Source: Cohnella sp. SGD-V74 (GTDB lineage: Bacteria; Bacillota; Bacilli; Paenibacillales; Paenibacillaceae). Taken from it: DNA of 64,000 nt. Location: NCBI RefSeq assembly GCF_003001675.1, contig NZ_PVYW01000031.1, forward strand, positions 1 to 64,000, written 5' to 3'. Under the pieces are notes generated by a model. It had not been told where the DNA came from. It saw nothing but the letters and a program-made list of their open reading frames with translations, and did not search any database. Made by a program: the position numbers and the translations under genes. Shown piece after piece: positions 48,317-57,283 of this stretch (the first letter of the stretch is position 1; the number at the start of each line of letters is the position of its first letter).

Positions 48317-48865
48317 TCACGAATCTTTGAGTCCCCGTCTCATCCGCTCCAATCGCGATTGGACGTCCTCCGGCAAAATGCCTTCCAACGGATTTTTCTT
48401 CAGCCGATGATCGTTCCTGATGGCCGTCCGGATATCGACGCTGCTCTGCCGGACCGCGTGCCTCAGCTCGCGCGCCGACACACGGAGCGCCCCGCGCCCG
48501 AAGACGACGTGCTGCTCGACGAGATCGGATGTGGCGACGTAGACATTGCGCTTGACGGACAGCCACTCTCCGACGAGCCGCTCGATGCATTCGTCGGCGG
48601 TCTCCTTCTCTCTCGTGTAGACGACGCTGAACTTTTTGCGCGGACGGTACTCCTTGCCGGTGCCGGGCACGCGGAACGCATCGAAAACGACGATGACGAT
48701 CAGTCCCGCGTAGCCCTGGTAGTCCGACAGCATATCCAGCAGCCGATCCCGCGCATCCTCCAGCTTCTCGTCTTTGAGCGCGCTTAGCTCAGGCCACGCC
48801 CCGATCACGTTATAGCCGTCGACGAGCAGAACGTCCTCTCTCTGGAACGTCCTGCCTTCACGCAT
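48317..48865 (-). CDS. rae1: NYN-domain endoribonuclease Rae1 (YacP)
   Basis: This 182-residue NYN/PIN-like protein begins its fold with VLLVDGYNVIGAWPEL (catalytic Asp) and has VVFDAFRVPG, VVYTREKETADECIERLV and VATSDLVEQ (acidic residues). B. subtilis Rae1 cuts mRNA in the ribosomal A site. It overlaps the rlmB stop by 8 bp, so it is translationally coupled. The same order (rlmB, yacP, sigH) occurs in Bacillus. Confidence 0.9.
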   Translation of the reverse strand: MREGRTFQREDVLLVDGYNVIGAWPELSALKDEKLEDARDRLLDMLSDYQGYAGLIVIVVFDAFRVPGTGKEYRPRKKFSVVYTREKETADECIERLVGEWLSVKRNVYVATSDLVEQHVVFGRGALRVSARELRHAVRQSSVDIRTAIRNDHRLKKNPLEGILPEDVQSRLERMRRGLKDS

Positions 48866-49856
48866 GACCGGTAGGGGACACCGGCGACGGGGAATCCCCG
48901 CTCTTCGCCGCTTGCCCGCGCTGGCGGACGACTTCGTACAGAATGACTCCCGTCGCTACGGACGCGTTCAGCGAATTGATCCGGCCGACCATCGGCAGCG
49001 ACAGAATAAAGTCGCATCTCTCCTTCACGAGCCTGGACAAGCCTTGTCCCTCGTTGCCGATCACGACAGCGAGCGGGCCGGTCAGATTCGTGTCGTAGAA
49101 CCCTTCTTGCGCTCCGACGTCCGCTCCCGCGATCCACAGTCCCGCTTCCTTGAGCTTCTCCATCGTTTGCACGAGATTCGCGACTCTGGCGACCGGGACG
49201 TACTCGACGGCTCCGGCCGACGTCTTGGCGACGACCGCGGTCAGGCCGGCGCTGCGCCGCTTCGGCACGATGACGCCATGCACGCCGGTGCAATCTGCCG
49301 TCCGCAGGATGGAGCCCAGATTGTGCGGGTCCTCGATCTCGTCCAGAAGGACGAGGAACGGCGCTTCGCCCCGCTCGGCTGCGCGGGCGAGCAGTTCGTC
49401 CACGTCGGCGTAGGCTACGGCCGCCGCTTGGGCGACGACTCCCTGGTGCTGCATGTCGGGGACGAGCCGGTCGAGCTTGCTCTTGTCCACCTGCTGAACG
49501 ACGATGCCGCGCGCCTTCGCCTCCTCCATAATCGGCTGCACGAGAGAGCGCTGCGCCTGCGCGGAGACGAATATTTTGTTGATCGAGCGGCCCGCCTTGA
49601 GCGCCTCCAGAACGGGGTGCTTGCCCGCGACGTACTCTTCTTCGCCCTTAAGCGCGCTCTCTTCGCTCCACCGCTCATCGTCGTGCTCGGTCGGCTGAAC
49701 GCCGCGCGTCGGCCGCGCGTCTGGTCTCTGTTCCTTGCGATCGCCTCGCCAAGGCGGGTTGCCGCCGCCGAGGCTGCGCCCTCCCTTGCCTCTGGCTGCA
49801 GGCTTCCCGCCCTGAGCGGAACGGCTTTCCGGCGATCTCGGATCTTTGTTGCCCAT
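48858..49856 (-). CDS. rlmB: 23S rRNA (guanosine-2'-O-)-methyltransferase RlmB
   Basis: This 332-residue SPOUT methyltransferase has a substrate-binding domain (GKHPVLEALKAGRSINKIFV, about 80-155) and the knotted domain with EDPHNLGSILRTAD, VIGNEGQGLSRLVKE and LPMVGRINSLNASVATG. The first 75 residues are a disordered basic Gly/Arg/Pro extension. ATG 49856 with AAGGAAG 6 nt upstream is chosen. It lies between mrnC and rae1. Confidence 0.93.
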   Translation of the reverse strand: MGNKDPRSPESRSAQGGKPAARGKGGRSLGGGNPPWRGDRKEQRPDARPTRGVQPTEHDDERWSEESALKGEEEYVAGKHPVLEALKAGRSINKIFVSAQAQRSLVQPIMEEAKARGIVVQQVDKSKLDRLVPDMQHQGVVAQAAAVAYADVDELLARAAERGEAPFLVLLDEIEDPHNLGSILRTADCTGVHGVIVPKRRSAGLTAVVAKTSAGAVEYVPVARVANLVQTMEKLKEAGLWIAGADVGAQEGFYDTNLTGPLAVVIGNEGQGLSRLVKERCDFILSLPMVGRINSLNASVATGVILYEVVRQRGQAAKSGDSPSPVSPTGHA

Positions 49857-49884
49857 TTCCATCTTCCTTTATCGTTTAATGCGC

Positions 49885-50325
49885 TTATTCAGTTTCGGCG
49901 GCGAAAGCCAGCTCCATCAACTGCTCCAAGCGCTCTTTCTGCCCTTCGTAATACAGATAGCCGACAAGACACTCCAGCGCGGTCGCTTGGCGATAGTCCG
50001 CGGGATCGGCATTGCGGGGAGGCTGACCGGACTTCGTGTTGCGCCCTCTGCGCACGATGTCGGCCTCTTCCTCCGTAAGCAGCGGCGCCCACCGCTGCAG
50101 CAGCTTCGCCTGCGCGGCGGCGGAGACGTATTTCGTCGCCGCGCGGTGCAGCTCGTGCGGCTTGCGGCTGCTGCCCGCGATCAGCCGCTGGCGGACGTAC
50201 ACCTCGAACACGGCGTCGCCCACGTAAGCGAGCACGATCGGGGACAGCAGCTTGACCGGAACGTCCGAGGGGACGACCGGCGCAATGACGGGCGGAACGG
50301 CGGACGTTGGAGCGCGGCTCGTCAT
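49885..50325 (-). CDS. mrnC: Mini-ribonuclease III (MrnC)
   Basis: This 146-residue RNase III catalytic domain without the dsRNA-binding domain matures 23S rRNA in Bacilli. It has LAYVGDAVFEVYVRQRL (catalytic Asp), GRNTKSGQPP and ATALECLVGYLYYEGQ (catalytic Glu). It starts with an unusual Ala/Pro-rich 20-residue arm. It overlaps cysS by 4 bp (ATGA). Confidence 0.95.
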   Translation of the reverse strand: MTSRAPTSAVPPVIAPVVPSDVPVKLLSPIVLAYVGDAVFEVYVRQRLIAGSSRKPHELHRAATKYVSAAAQAKLLQRWAPLLTEEEADIVRRGRNTKSGQPPRNADPADYRQATALECLVGYLYYEGQKERLEQLMELAFAAETE

Positions 50326-51734
50326 TTGCGGCGCCAGCGGATGCCTTGCGGGGTGTCTTCCAGCACGATGCCCCGTTCCGCCAGCAAATCGCGAATTTCG
50401 TCCGCCCTGGCGAAATTGCGGTTCGCCCGCGCGGATGTCCGCTCCGCGATCAGAGCGTCCACTTCCTCGTCCAGCAGCTCCGCGTCGGTCTCTTCGGGGA
50501 GCAAGCCGAGAATGCCGTTCATCTCGCCGATCAGCTCGCGGATGAACAGCAGATCCGTCTCGCTGACGATTTCCCGCTGCAAATACGCGTTCGCTTCGGA
50601 TACGACGCCGAACCAGGCCGTAATCGCGTCCGGCGTGCTGAAGTCGTCCTGCATGCGGGAGTGGAAATCGGCGCGCAGCTGTTCCAGACGGGCCTTCAGC
50701 TCCGCATCGGAGGCCAGGGAGAGATTGCCCTTGGCGACCGTGGACAGCCTGTGCTTCACGTTGTCGCGGCAGTTGGTCAGCCGATCGACGCTGTTGGCCG
50801 CCTGACGAATCGTCTCGTCGCTGAAGTTCAGCGGGCTGCGATAGTGCGTGGCCAGCATCAAATAACGGATCGCATACTTGCTCGTACCTTTAAGAAGCTG
50901 GCGAACGTTAACGCCGTTGCCGAGCGACTTGGACATTTTCTCGTTGTTGATGTTCACGAAGCCGTTGTGCATCCAGTAGCGCGACAGCGGCTCGCCCGTC
51001 AGCGACTCCGACTGCGCGATCTCGCACTCGTGGTGTGGGAACTGGAGGTCGTGGCCGCCTCCGTGTATGTCGAGCGTATCGCCCGCGAACTTGCGCACCA
51101 TCGCCGAGCATTCGATGTGCCAGCCCGGACGGCCGTCTCCCCACGGGCTCGGCCAGTGAATCTCGCCCGGCTTGGCCGCTTTCCACAAGACGAAGTCCTG
51201 CGGATTTTCCTTGCGCTCGTCCACGTCGATGCGGATGCCGTACTGCAATTCATCGAGATTTTTGTGGGACAGCTTCCCGTAATCGGGGAACGTCGACGTG
51301 CGGAAGTACACGTCCCCCGCGCTCTCGTACGCCTTGCCCTGCTCGACCAGTTCGCGGATGAACTCGACGATCTCGTCGATCGTCTCCGTTACCCGGGGCG
51401 ACACCGTAGGAGGAAGCGCTCCGAGCGCCTCGCGGTCTTCCTTGAAGGCGGCGATGAACTTCTCCGCCACTTCTGGCACCGTAATGTTCATATCTGCCGC
51501 TTTGCGAATCATTTTGTCGTCGACGTCCGTGTAGTTCACGATGTAGTTGACCTGGAAGCCGATCGCCTCCAGATAGCGTCTCACGACGTCGAAGAAGATA
51601 ACCGGCCTTGCGTTGCCGATATGAATGTAGTCGTACACGGTCGGCCCGCATACGTACATATTCACTTTTCCCGGCTCGCGCGGGACGAAAGGCTGCAAGT
51701 CCCTGGTCATGCTGTCGTATATTTTCAAGTTCAC
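50322..51734 (-). CDS. cysS: Cysteinyl-tRNA synthetase
   Basis: This 470-residue class I synthetase has IHIGNARP (HIGH motif, near 36-43), the zinc site Cys (CGPTVYD) with GWHIECSAM and a later His/Cys, and KMSKSLGN (near 265-272). It starts at GTG 51734, with AGGAG about 11 nt upstream. It is the second gene of the T-box-controlled cysE-cysS operon, so charging of tRNA-Cys and cysteine synthesis are co-regulated. Confidence 0.97.
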   Translation of the reverse strand: MNLKIYDSMTRDLQPFVPREPGKVNMYVCGPTVYDYIHIGNARPVIFFDVVRRYLEAIGFQVNYIVNYTDVDDKMIRKAADMNITVPEVAEKFIAAFKEDREALGALPPTVSPRVTETIDEIVEFIRELVEQGKAYESAGDVYFRTSTFPDYGKLSHKNLDELQYGIRIDVDERKENPQDFVLWKAAKPGEIHWPSPWGDGRPGWHIECSAMVRKFAGDTLDIHGGGHDLQFPHHECEIAQSESLTGEPLSRYWMHNGFVNINNEKMSKSLGNGVNVRQLLKGTSKYAIRYLMLATHYRSPLNFSDETIRQAANSVDRLTNCRDNVKHRLSTVAKGNLSLASDAELKARLEQLRADFHSRMQDDFSTPDAITAWFGVVSEANAYLQREIVSETDLLFIRELIGEMNGILGLLPEETDAELLDEEVDALIAERTSARANRNFARADEIRDLLAERGIVLEDTPQGIRWRRK

Positions 51735-51741
51735 GTTTGAT

Positions 51742-52542
51742 TTAGCTCCTTTTCTTCTCTAGTTCCGGCGAGTGCACGAGATCGCGCGCGTTCCCGGCAT
51801 GCCCGGAATCGTCTTCCGCGCCCAGATGCTCGTATTCGGACGAGCTGCGCGGCTGCGGTTGTCCGGGACCGCCGTCCGAGGGACGAACGTCCGCCTGGCC
51901 GCCCTTTTTGAGCCGTTCAACTTCGGCCTTGAGATCGTTGATCTCCTTCTGCATGAACCGGAACGTCTCGATGAGCGGGTCCGGCAGATTCGTATGGTCG
52001 AGCCGGTCGCCGATCTTCTTGCCGTTGCGCTTGACGACGCGCCCCGGAATGCCGACGACGGTGCTGTTCGGCGGCACTTCCCGCAGCACGACCGAGTTGG
52101 CTCCGATATTCGTATTATCCCCGACCGTGAACGATCCGAGCACTTTCGCTCCGGAAGCGATGACGACCCGGTTGCCGATCGTCGGGTGGCGCTTGCCCTT
52201 CTCCTTGCCCGTACCTCCGAGCGTCACTCCCTGATAGATGACGACCTCTTCCCCGATCTCGCACGTCTCGCCGATGACGACGCCCATGCCGTGGTCGATG
52301 AACAGCTTGCGGCCCAGCTTCGCCCCGGGATGAATCTCGATTCCGGTGAAGAAACGGCTGACCTGGGAGATGATGCGGGCGATCGTATACAACCGGCGGC
52401 GGTAAAAAAACTGCGCGACGCGGTGAGCCCATATCGCGTGCAGCCCCGCATACGTAAAGACGACTTCAAACCAACTTCTGGCCGCGGGATCATTCTCGAA
52501 TACCGCCTCGATGTCCGACTTGACCGTACGCCATATCCCCAT
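51742..52542 (-). CDS. cysE: Serine O-acetyltransferase
   Basis: This 266-residue CysE makes O-acetylserine for cysteine synthesis. It has an N-terminal helical part (short, Bacillus type), then the left-handed beta-helix with hexapeptide repeats (GHRVAQFFYRR, IDHGMGVVIGETCEIGEEVVIYQGVTLGG). His in the IDHGMG motif is catalytic. The last 60 residues or so are a disordered, Pro/Ser/Glu-rich tail not usual in the family. GGGGGG lies 7 nt before ATG. It is the first gene after the T-box. Confidence 0.96.
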   Translation of the reverse strand: MGIWRTVKSDIEAVFENDPAARSWFEVVFTYAGLHAIWAHRVAQFFYRRRLYTIARIISQVSRFFTGIEIHPGAKLGRKLFIDHGMGVVIGETCEIGEEVVIYQGVTLGGTGKEKGKRHPTIGNRVVIASGAKVLGSFTVGDNTNIGANSVVLREVPPNSTVVGIPGRVVKRNGKKIGDRLDHTNLPDPLIETFRFMQKEINDLKAEVERLKKGGQADVRPSDGGPGQPQPRSSSEYEHLGAEDDSGHAGNARDLVHSPELEKKRS

Positions 52543-52569
52543 GACCCATCCCCCCTGCTCTTTCTCTAT

Positions 52570-52606
52570 AAAAAAAAGTCTCTGCAGCGATAATCGCTGC
52601 AGAGAC
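52570..52606 (-). terminator. T-box terminator
   Basis: The minus strand shows a perfect 13-bp stem (GTCTCTGCAGCGA / TCGCTGCAGAGAC) with a short ATT-type loop, followed by T8. It directly follows the T-box consensus and would be prevented by pairing with uncharged tRNA-Cys. Confidence 0.95.
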
Positions 52607-52878
52607 GTCGTGACGCGGTCCCACTCTGCTTAAGCAAGCGCCGTAATTCGGCATGCCTGCTCCTCTACGGATCGGTAACGGGAATCCCCCCGGCACCGCT
52701 TAACGAAGACGCGGCAAACGCGACCATCGTCGCATTCCCTGCCGGTCGTCCGCTCGGCGGCGCAGCTCCCAGGCGCATTTCGGCTTTGCGAGAACGAGGC
52801 GGCTTTCAGCCCATGGCCGCCCTCTCTGTGCATTCTGCAGCAAAACTTACTCTCCTGTTCGTCGCACGTTTTCGATAT
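52570..52878 (-). ncRNA. T-box riboswitch leader (tRNA-Cys sensing) of cysE-cysS
   Basis: The minus strand carries the T-box consensus AGAGTGGGACCGCG at 52614-52627, followed by the terminator. Upstream is a stem-I region with AGTA-loop-like AGGAGAGTAAG and a long GGCGGC/GCCGCC helix. TGC triplets at candidate specifier positions fit Cys, as do the downstream genes. The leader is about 300 nt from the predicted start. Confidence 0.9.
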
Positions 52879-52884
52879 AGCTCA

Positions 52885-52913
52885 AGTATATCCCAACCCC
52901 GTACCCGTGACAA
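52885..52913 (-). promoter_or_regulatory. SigA promoter of the T-box-cysE-cysS operon
   Basis: The minus strand shows TTGTCA, 17 bp, TATACT. It places the transcript start near 52878, giving a full-length T-box leader. Confidence 0.75.
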
Positions 52914-53118
52914 GACGCGGGACTTTATCCGGGCTCGGGCCTATGCTATCCCCGTTAATCAAACGAAAAAAGTCCCGTCGGAGCATTTAGCGGTCTGCCA
53001 GACCGTTCTCTTGCCAGACTTCCGCATTCTCGCCGACTTAACGGTCCCGCAAACCACTAATACTGCTCCCTCGCCACTTCGCAAACCGGCGCAAGCCTGC
53101 CAAAATCGCCTTCTCGCC
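52914..53118. other. Intergenic sequence between the T-box promoter and gltX
   Basis: About 205 bp without a gene. It contains the inverted repeat CGGTCTGCCAGACCG (52988-53002 region), and a T6 run on the minus strand near 52964-52969 that could end gltX transcription. A GCATT...CGGTC motif recurs in degenerate form about 40 bp apart. No open frame with a ribosome binding site was found. Confidence 0.4.
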
Positions 53119-54579
53119 TCACAGCCGCTCAGCCAGACGCTTCAGCACCTTGTCCCGGCCCAGCAGCCAGATTGTGCCGTTGAGGTCCGGTCCGTGCGTC
53201 TGTCCGGTCAATGCAACGCGGATCGGCATGAACAAACCTTTGCCTTTGACTCCGGTCGCGGTCTGCACCGCCTTGATCAGAGCCTTCATATTGTCGATCG
53301 TGAAGCCTTCCTCGCCAGCTGCCTCGATCTGCTCGCGGAACGCTTGCAGCACGGTCGGCACGGTCTCCTCCGCCAGCACCGCGCTCGCCTCGTCGTCGAA
53401 GACCAGCTTCTCCTGGAAGAACAGATCGGACAGAGCGACGATCTCCGCCCCGAACCGCAGATGGTCGCGGAACAGCGTCACCAAGGCGGAAGCCCACTGC
53501 TGCTCCTGCTCGCTTGGCGCCTCCGGCAGACGTCCGGCCGCCTTCAGATGCGGAAGGCACAGCTCCAGCACCCGCTCCGGCTCCGCCTGCTTCAAGTAGT
53601 GCTGGTTGAGCCAGCTCAGCTTGGCCGTATCGAATACCGCCGGGCTCTTCGACAGACGATTGGCGTTGAAAATTTCGATAAGCTGCTCCCTGCCGAAAAT
53701 CTCCTCTTCTCCCTCAGGAGACCAACCGAGCAGCGTAATGAAGTTGAACAGCGCTTCGGGCAAGTAGCCCAGCTCTTCATACTGCTGGATAAACTGCACG
53801 ATGGATTCGTCGCGCTTGGACAGCTTCTTGCGTTGATCGTTCACGATCAGCGTCATGTGCCCGAATACCGGAGGCGTCCAATCGAACGCTTCGTAGATCA
53901 TCAGTTGACGAGGCGTGTTCGTGATGTGATCCTCGCCGCGCAGCACGTGCGAGATCGCCATCAGATGGTCGTCGACGGCTACCGCGTAGTTGTATGTCGG
54001 GATGCCGTCCTTCTTGACGATGACGAAATCTCCGAAGTCTTCCGACTTGAACGAAATTTCGCTTTTGACGATATCCTGGAACGTATAAGTCCGGTCCGCC
54101 GGCACCGTAAAACGAATGCTCGCCGCACGGCCTTCCGCCGCCAGCTTCTCTCTGTCCTCCGCGCTCAGATGACGGCATTTGCCCGAATATTTCGGAGTCT
54201 CGCCGCGCGCCGATTGCTCCTCGCGCTCCCGCTCCAACTCCTCCTCCGTGCAGTAGCACGGATAAGCAAGCTGACGATCCAGCAACTGCTGCGTGTGGGC
54301 GCGGTAAATGTCGAGTCGTTCTGTCTGACGGTACGGCCCGTACTCTCCTGGACGGTCGGTGCTCTCGTCCCAATCGACGCCGAGCCATTTCAAGTACTTA
54401 AGCTGGCTTTCCTCGCCTCCCGCGACGTTGCGCTTAACGTCCGTATCCTCGATGCGGATAATGAACTCTCCCCCGTGATGACGGGCGAACAAGTAGTTGA
54501 AAATAGCGGTTCTCGCGTTGCCGATATGCAGATGCCCCGTTGGGCTCGGCGCATAACGTACGCGGACTTTAGTGGACAT
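53119..54579 (-). CDS. gltX: Glutamyl-tRNA synthetase
   Basis: This 486-residue class I enzyme has SPTGHLHIGNART (HIGH-type, near 10-20) and KLSKRDESI (KMSKS-type, near 255-263). As in most Firmicutes lacking GlnRS, it likely also charges tRNA-Gln with Glu. The zinc-like CYCTEEELE region is present. ATG 54579 follows GGAGG by 8 nt. It lies between ispF and the cysE T-box. Confidence 0.97.
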   Translation of the reverse strand: MSTKVRVRYAPSPTGHLHIGNARTAIFNYLFARHHGGEFIIRIEDTDVKRNVAGGEESQLKYLKWLGVDWDESTDRPGEYGPYRQTERLDIYRAHTQQLLDRQLAYPCYCTEEELEREREEQSARGETPKYSGKCRHLSAEDREKLAAEGRAASIRFTVPADRTYTFQDIVKSEISFKSEDFGDFVIVKKDGIPTYNYAVAVDDHLMAISHVLRGEDHITNTPRQLMIYEAFDWTPPVFGHMTLIVNDQRKKLSKRDESIVQFIQQYEELGYLPEALFNFITLLGWSPEGEEEIFGREQLIEIFNANRLSKSPAVFDTAKLSWLNQHYLKQAEPERVLELCLPHLKAAGRLPEAPSEQEQQWASALVTLFRDHLRFGAEIVALSDLFFQEKLVFDDEASAVLAEETVPTVLQAFREQIEAAGEEGFTIDNMKALIKAVQTATGVKGKGLFMPIRVALTGQTHGPDLNGTIWLLGRDKVLKRLAERL

Positions 54580-54671
54580 AATCCGTTCCTCCTTGAACAA
54601 TCGTGTATATATGGCGTTGTGCTCGAGCGTTATACGTTATTCCTCATCCCACGCATTGCCGACACTCAACC

Positions 54672-54766
54672 CCAAGGCACTTTTCTGGCCTTCAACCGAC
54701 GCGCCCTTCCCCCACTCCGAGCAGCCGAGACACTTTTCTGGCCTTCAGCGGATGCGCCGAGCTAAA
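54672..54766. repeat. Two-copy 53-bp direct repeat upstream of gltX
   Basis: CACTTTTCTGGCCTTCA occurs at 54678 and 54731, exactly 53 bp apart, each followed by a related (A/C)CGACGCGCC or GCGGATGCGCC block. The stretch between them contains CTTCCCCCACTCCGAGCAGCC. It is a distinct sequence from arrays A and B but has a similar period. Confidence 0.8.
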
Positions 54767-54767
54767 C

Positions 54768-55244
54768 TTACTCCTTCAACAGCAGCACGACCGCCTGAGA
54801 AGCGATGCCTTCGCCGCGGCCCGGGAAGCCGAGCCTCTCTGTCGTTGTCGCCTTGACGTTGATCTGCGACTCGTCGCATTCGAGCGCGCGCGCAATAACC
54901 GCGACCATTGCCGGAATGTACGGCGCCATCTTCGGCGCCTGGGCGATGATCGTCGCGTCGGCGTTGCCCAGCTTGTAACCTCGCTCCTTCGCCAGCCCCC
55001 AGACATGCTCGAGCAGCTTCACGCTGTCGGCATCCTTAAACGCCGGATCCGTATCGGGAAAATGCTTCCCGATATCCCCCAAGCCCAAAGCCCCGAGAAT
55101 CGCGTCGCTGATCGTATGTAATAGGACGTCGGCGTCGGAATGGCCGAGAAGGCCTTTCTCGTACGGGATGGTCACGCCCCCGATGATGCACGGGCGGCCC
55201 TCCACCAGTTGATGCACGTCGAATCCTTGTCCCACTCTAATCAT
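54768..55244 (-). CDS. ispF: 2-C-methyl-D-erythritol 2,4-cyclodiphosphate synthase
   Basis: This 158-residue enzyme performs the fifth step of the MEP isoprenoid pathway. It opens with RVGQGFDVHQL (metal-binding Asp-x-His) and has LLGHSDADVLLHTISDAILGA and the C-terminal ATTTERLGFPGRGEGIA signature. It follows ispD by 63 bp. The gltX promoter region with the 53-bp repeats follows. Confidence 0.97.
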   Translation of the reverse strand: MIRVGQGFDVHQLVEGRPCIIGGVTIPYEKGLLGHSDADVLLHTISDAILGALGLGDIGKHFPDTDPAFKDADSVKLLEHVWGLAKERGYKLGNADATIIAQAPKMAPYIPAMVAVIARALECDESQINVKATTTERLGFPGRGEGIASQAVVLLLKE

Positions 55245-55307
55245 GTCATTGCCCCTCCCCGATCGTTGGCCTCTGCCGTCTTTCCTTATGTCCTGCCGTT
55301 TCGCCGC

Positions 55308-56003
55308 CTACCCCTGCCGCCTCGACCGGGCCAGCAGAAGCTCTGCGATCGGCAGATCCTCCGGCGTCGTAATTTTCAAGTTTGCGTAATCGCCCTGGAC
55401 GATGGCCACCTTGCGCCCCAGCCGCTCCACGAGCATCGCGTCGTCCGTAGCCGCCGCTCCTTCCTCCTTCGCCTGCCGGTGCGCCCGCATCAGTTCCAGC
55501 CGCCCGAACGCCTGAGGCGTCTGCACGCTCCACAGCGTGCTGCGCTCCGGCGTCGCCACGATAAAGCCCTGCCCGTCGGACACCTTGATCGTGTCCTTGA
55601 CGGGCACGGCCAGCGCCGACGCGCCATGCTCCTCGGCAGCCGCGCAGCAAGCCGCGATCTGCTCCGGGCCCACGAGCGGCCTAGCCGCATCATGGACGAG
55701 CACGCCCTCCGTCCGCAGAACGGCCAGTCCGGCGTACACGCTGTCCTGGCGCTCCGCGCCGCCGACGATCACGTCGGAGACTTTGCCGTAGCGCCCCGCA
55801 GCCACAAGCTCCGTCGCCCGCTCCGTCTCACCTTCTCCGACGACCAGTACGACGGCGGATACGGCGGCGCAGCGCTCGAACGCGCCCAGCGCGTGATCCA
55901 GCACCGTTCTGCCGGCCAGCTCCAGATACACTTTGTTGTCCGGGGCGCCCATGCGGGTGCCCCGACCCGCCGCGACGACCACGGCCCCCCACTCCCAAGA
56001 CAT
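55308..56003 (-). CDS. ispD: 2-C-methyl-D-erythritol 4-phosphate cytidylyltransferase
   Basis: This 231-residue nucleotidyltransferase is the third MEP step. It has the glycine-rich VVVAAGRGTRMGAPDNK loop, VGGAERQDSVYAGL and VHDAARPLV (conserved Asp/Arg). ATG 56003 is chosen, with GGGAG 9 nt upstream; the longer reading frame starts within the terminator stem of the upstream gene. It is followed by ispF, with which it probably forms an operon. Confidence 0.95.
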   Translation of the reverse strand: MSWEWGAVVVAAGRGTRMGAPDNKVYLELAGRTVLDHALGAFERCAAVSAVVLVVGEGETERATELVAAGRYGKVSDVIVGGAERQDSVYAGLAVLRTEGVLVHDAARPLVGPEQIAACCAAAEEHGASALAVPVKDTIKVSDGQGFIVATPERSTLWSVQTPQAFGRLELMRAHRQAKEEGAAATDDAMLVERLGRKVAIVQGDYANLKITTPEDLPIAELLLARSRRQG

Positions 56004-56042
56004 TCGCATGATCTCCCAACGCACGATCCTAGAATAACAAGC

Positions 56043-56083
56043 AAAAACGCCTTCGGCGTCCTTAAGGACGGAGAATGCGTTTT
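56043..56083 (-). terminator. Terminator after the PIN/TRAM gene
   Basis: The minus strand shows AAAACGCATTC and CGTCC pairing with GGACG and GAAGGCGTTTT around a TTAA loop, with TTTTTGC following. It separates the yacL-type gene from ispD, arguing for an independent ispDF promoter. Confidence 0.8.
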
Positions 56084-56191
56084 GTCGGAGACGACTCAAA
56101 TAAGAATAAAGGATGTTATCCTTGCTGAATCGTCAAACGAAAGACGGGACACTGGAGCGCGTCCCGCCCGTAATTCTATTATCATACCGCT

Positions 56192-57283
56192 TCAGAGCGC
56201 TTTTTCCAATAGCTTCGGCTTCGCGAAGATCATTCGGCCCGCCGAAGTCTGGAGCACGCTCGTCACGAGCACCTCCATCGTCGTTCCGATAAAGTCCCTT
56301 CCGCCTTCCACGACGATCATCGTGCCGTCGTCCAGATAAGCGACGCCTTGTCCGTGTTCCTTGCCGTCCTTGATGACCTGCACGATGATTTCCTCTCCGG
56401 GCAGTACGACCGGCTTGACCGCATTGGCCAAATCGTTGATGTTCAGGACGGATACGCCCTGCAGCTCGCACACTTTGTTCAAATTGAAATCGTTCGTGAC
56501 GACCTTGCCTTGCATCGCCTTGGCCAGCTTCACGAGCTTGCTGTCCACTTCTCCCGGCTCTTCGTTCGCATCTTCGTAGATAAGTACTTTGACGTCCAGT
56601 TCTTTCTGAATTTTGTTCAGAATGTCCAGTCCCCTGCGCCCTCTGTTGCGCTTGAGCAGATCCGAGGAATCGGCGATGTGCTGCAGCTCTTCCAGTACGA
56701 ACTCCGGAATGACAAGCGTGCCTTCGATAAATCCGGTTTTGCAGATGTCCGCGATCCGGCCGTCAATAATGACGCTCGTATCCAAAATCTTATGTTCCTC
56801 GTAACGCGGCCCCGACTTCTCGGTCGTCTCGACCCTTCTGCGTTCCAGCAGCAGCACGCCGAGCTCGTCCTTTTTCCGCAGGCCGACGACCAACCCCGCA
56901 TATCCGAGCGCAAGCGCGGTTCCCGCCGCCAACACTTGTCCCACATATGGAACATCCGTGATATATGGATACAGGAAGGAAGATAGCGCGAGCCCGAAAA
57001 TCAACCCGATCATACCTGTCAGCAGCTCCGACATCGGGTAGTCGGACAGCCGATCGATCCCGCGATTCAACGCGCGCGACAGCGGCGTCGACACGGAAGT
57101 AGCCAGCAGAAATCCCGCTCCCGCTCCGACGACCAGGCTCAGCGTACCGCCCGATCCCGTCGTTGCGCCCAGCAGAGTTCCCATCCAGGGCGACTCGGAA
57201 GCAAGCTGCGAAGCCGACATTTGCTGACCCAGCAACGCTCCGATCAACAATCCGAACGTCTGGATCACTCTTCTCATAATCAT
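56192..57283 (-). CDS. PIN/TRAM domain-containing membrane protein (YacL type)
   Basis: This 363-residue protein has about four N-terminal membrane segments (about 6-25, 45-66, 83-105 and 113-130), then a PIN nuclease-like domain starting KILDTSVIIDGRIADI (catalytic Asp) and a C-terminal TRAM domain (EEIIVQVIKDGKEHGQGVAYLDDGTMIVVEGG). It is widespread in Firmicutes, with no certain function. ATG 57283 follows GGGAG by 8 nt; a longer frame is not supported. B. subtilis has yacL before ispD too. Confidence 0.92.
   Translation of the reverse strand: MIMRRVIQTFGLLIGALLGQQMSASQLASESPWMGTLLGATTGSGGTLSLVVGAGAGFLLATSVSTPLSRALNRGIDRLSDYPMSELLTGMIGLIFGLALSSFLYPYITDVPYVGQVLAAGTALALGYAGLVVGLRKKDELGVLLLERRRVETTEKSGPRYEEHKILDTSVIIDGRIADICKTGFIEGTLVIPEFVLEELQHIADSSDLLKRNRGRRGLDILNKIQKELDVKVLIYEDANEEPGEVDSKLVKLAKAMQGKVVTNDFNLNKVCELQGVSVLNINDLANAVKPVVLPGEEIIVQVIKDGKEHGQGVAYLDDGTMIVVEGGRDFIGTTMEVLVTSVLQTSAGRMIFAKPKLLEKAL

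Noticed and set aside
52786..54765. Plus-strand 659-codon open frame across gltX
   Set aside because: It lies antisense to gltX and the T-box, and has no ribosome binding site or family features.
56010..56099. Longer ispD start at ATG 56099
   Set aside because: The extra 32 codons run through the terminator hairpin of the upstream gene and precede the conserved nucleotide-binding loop by too much.
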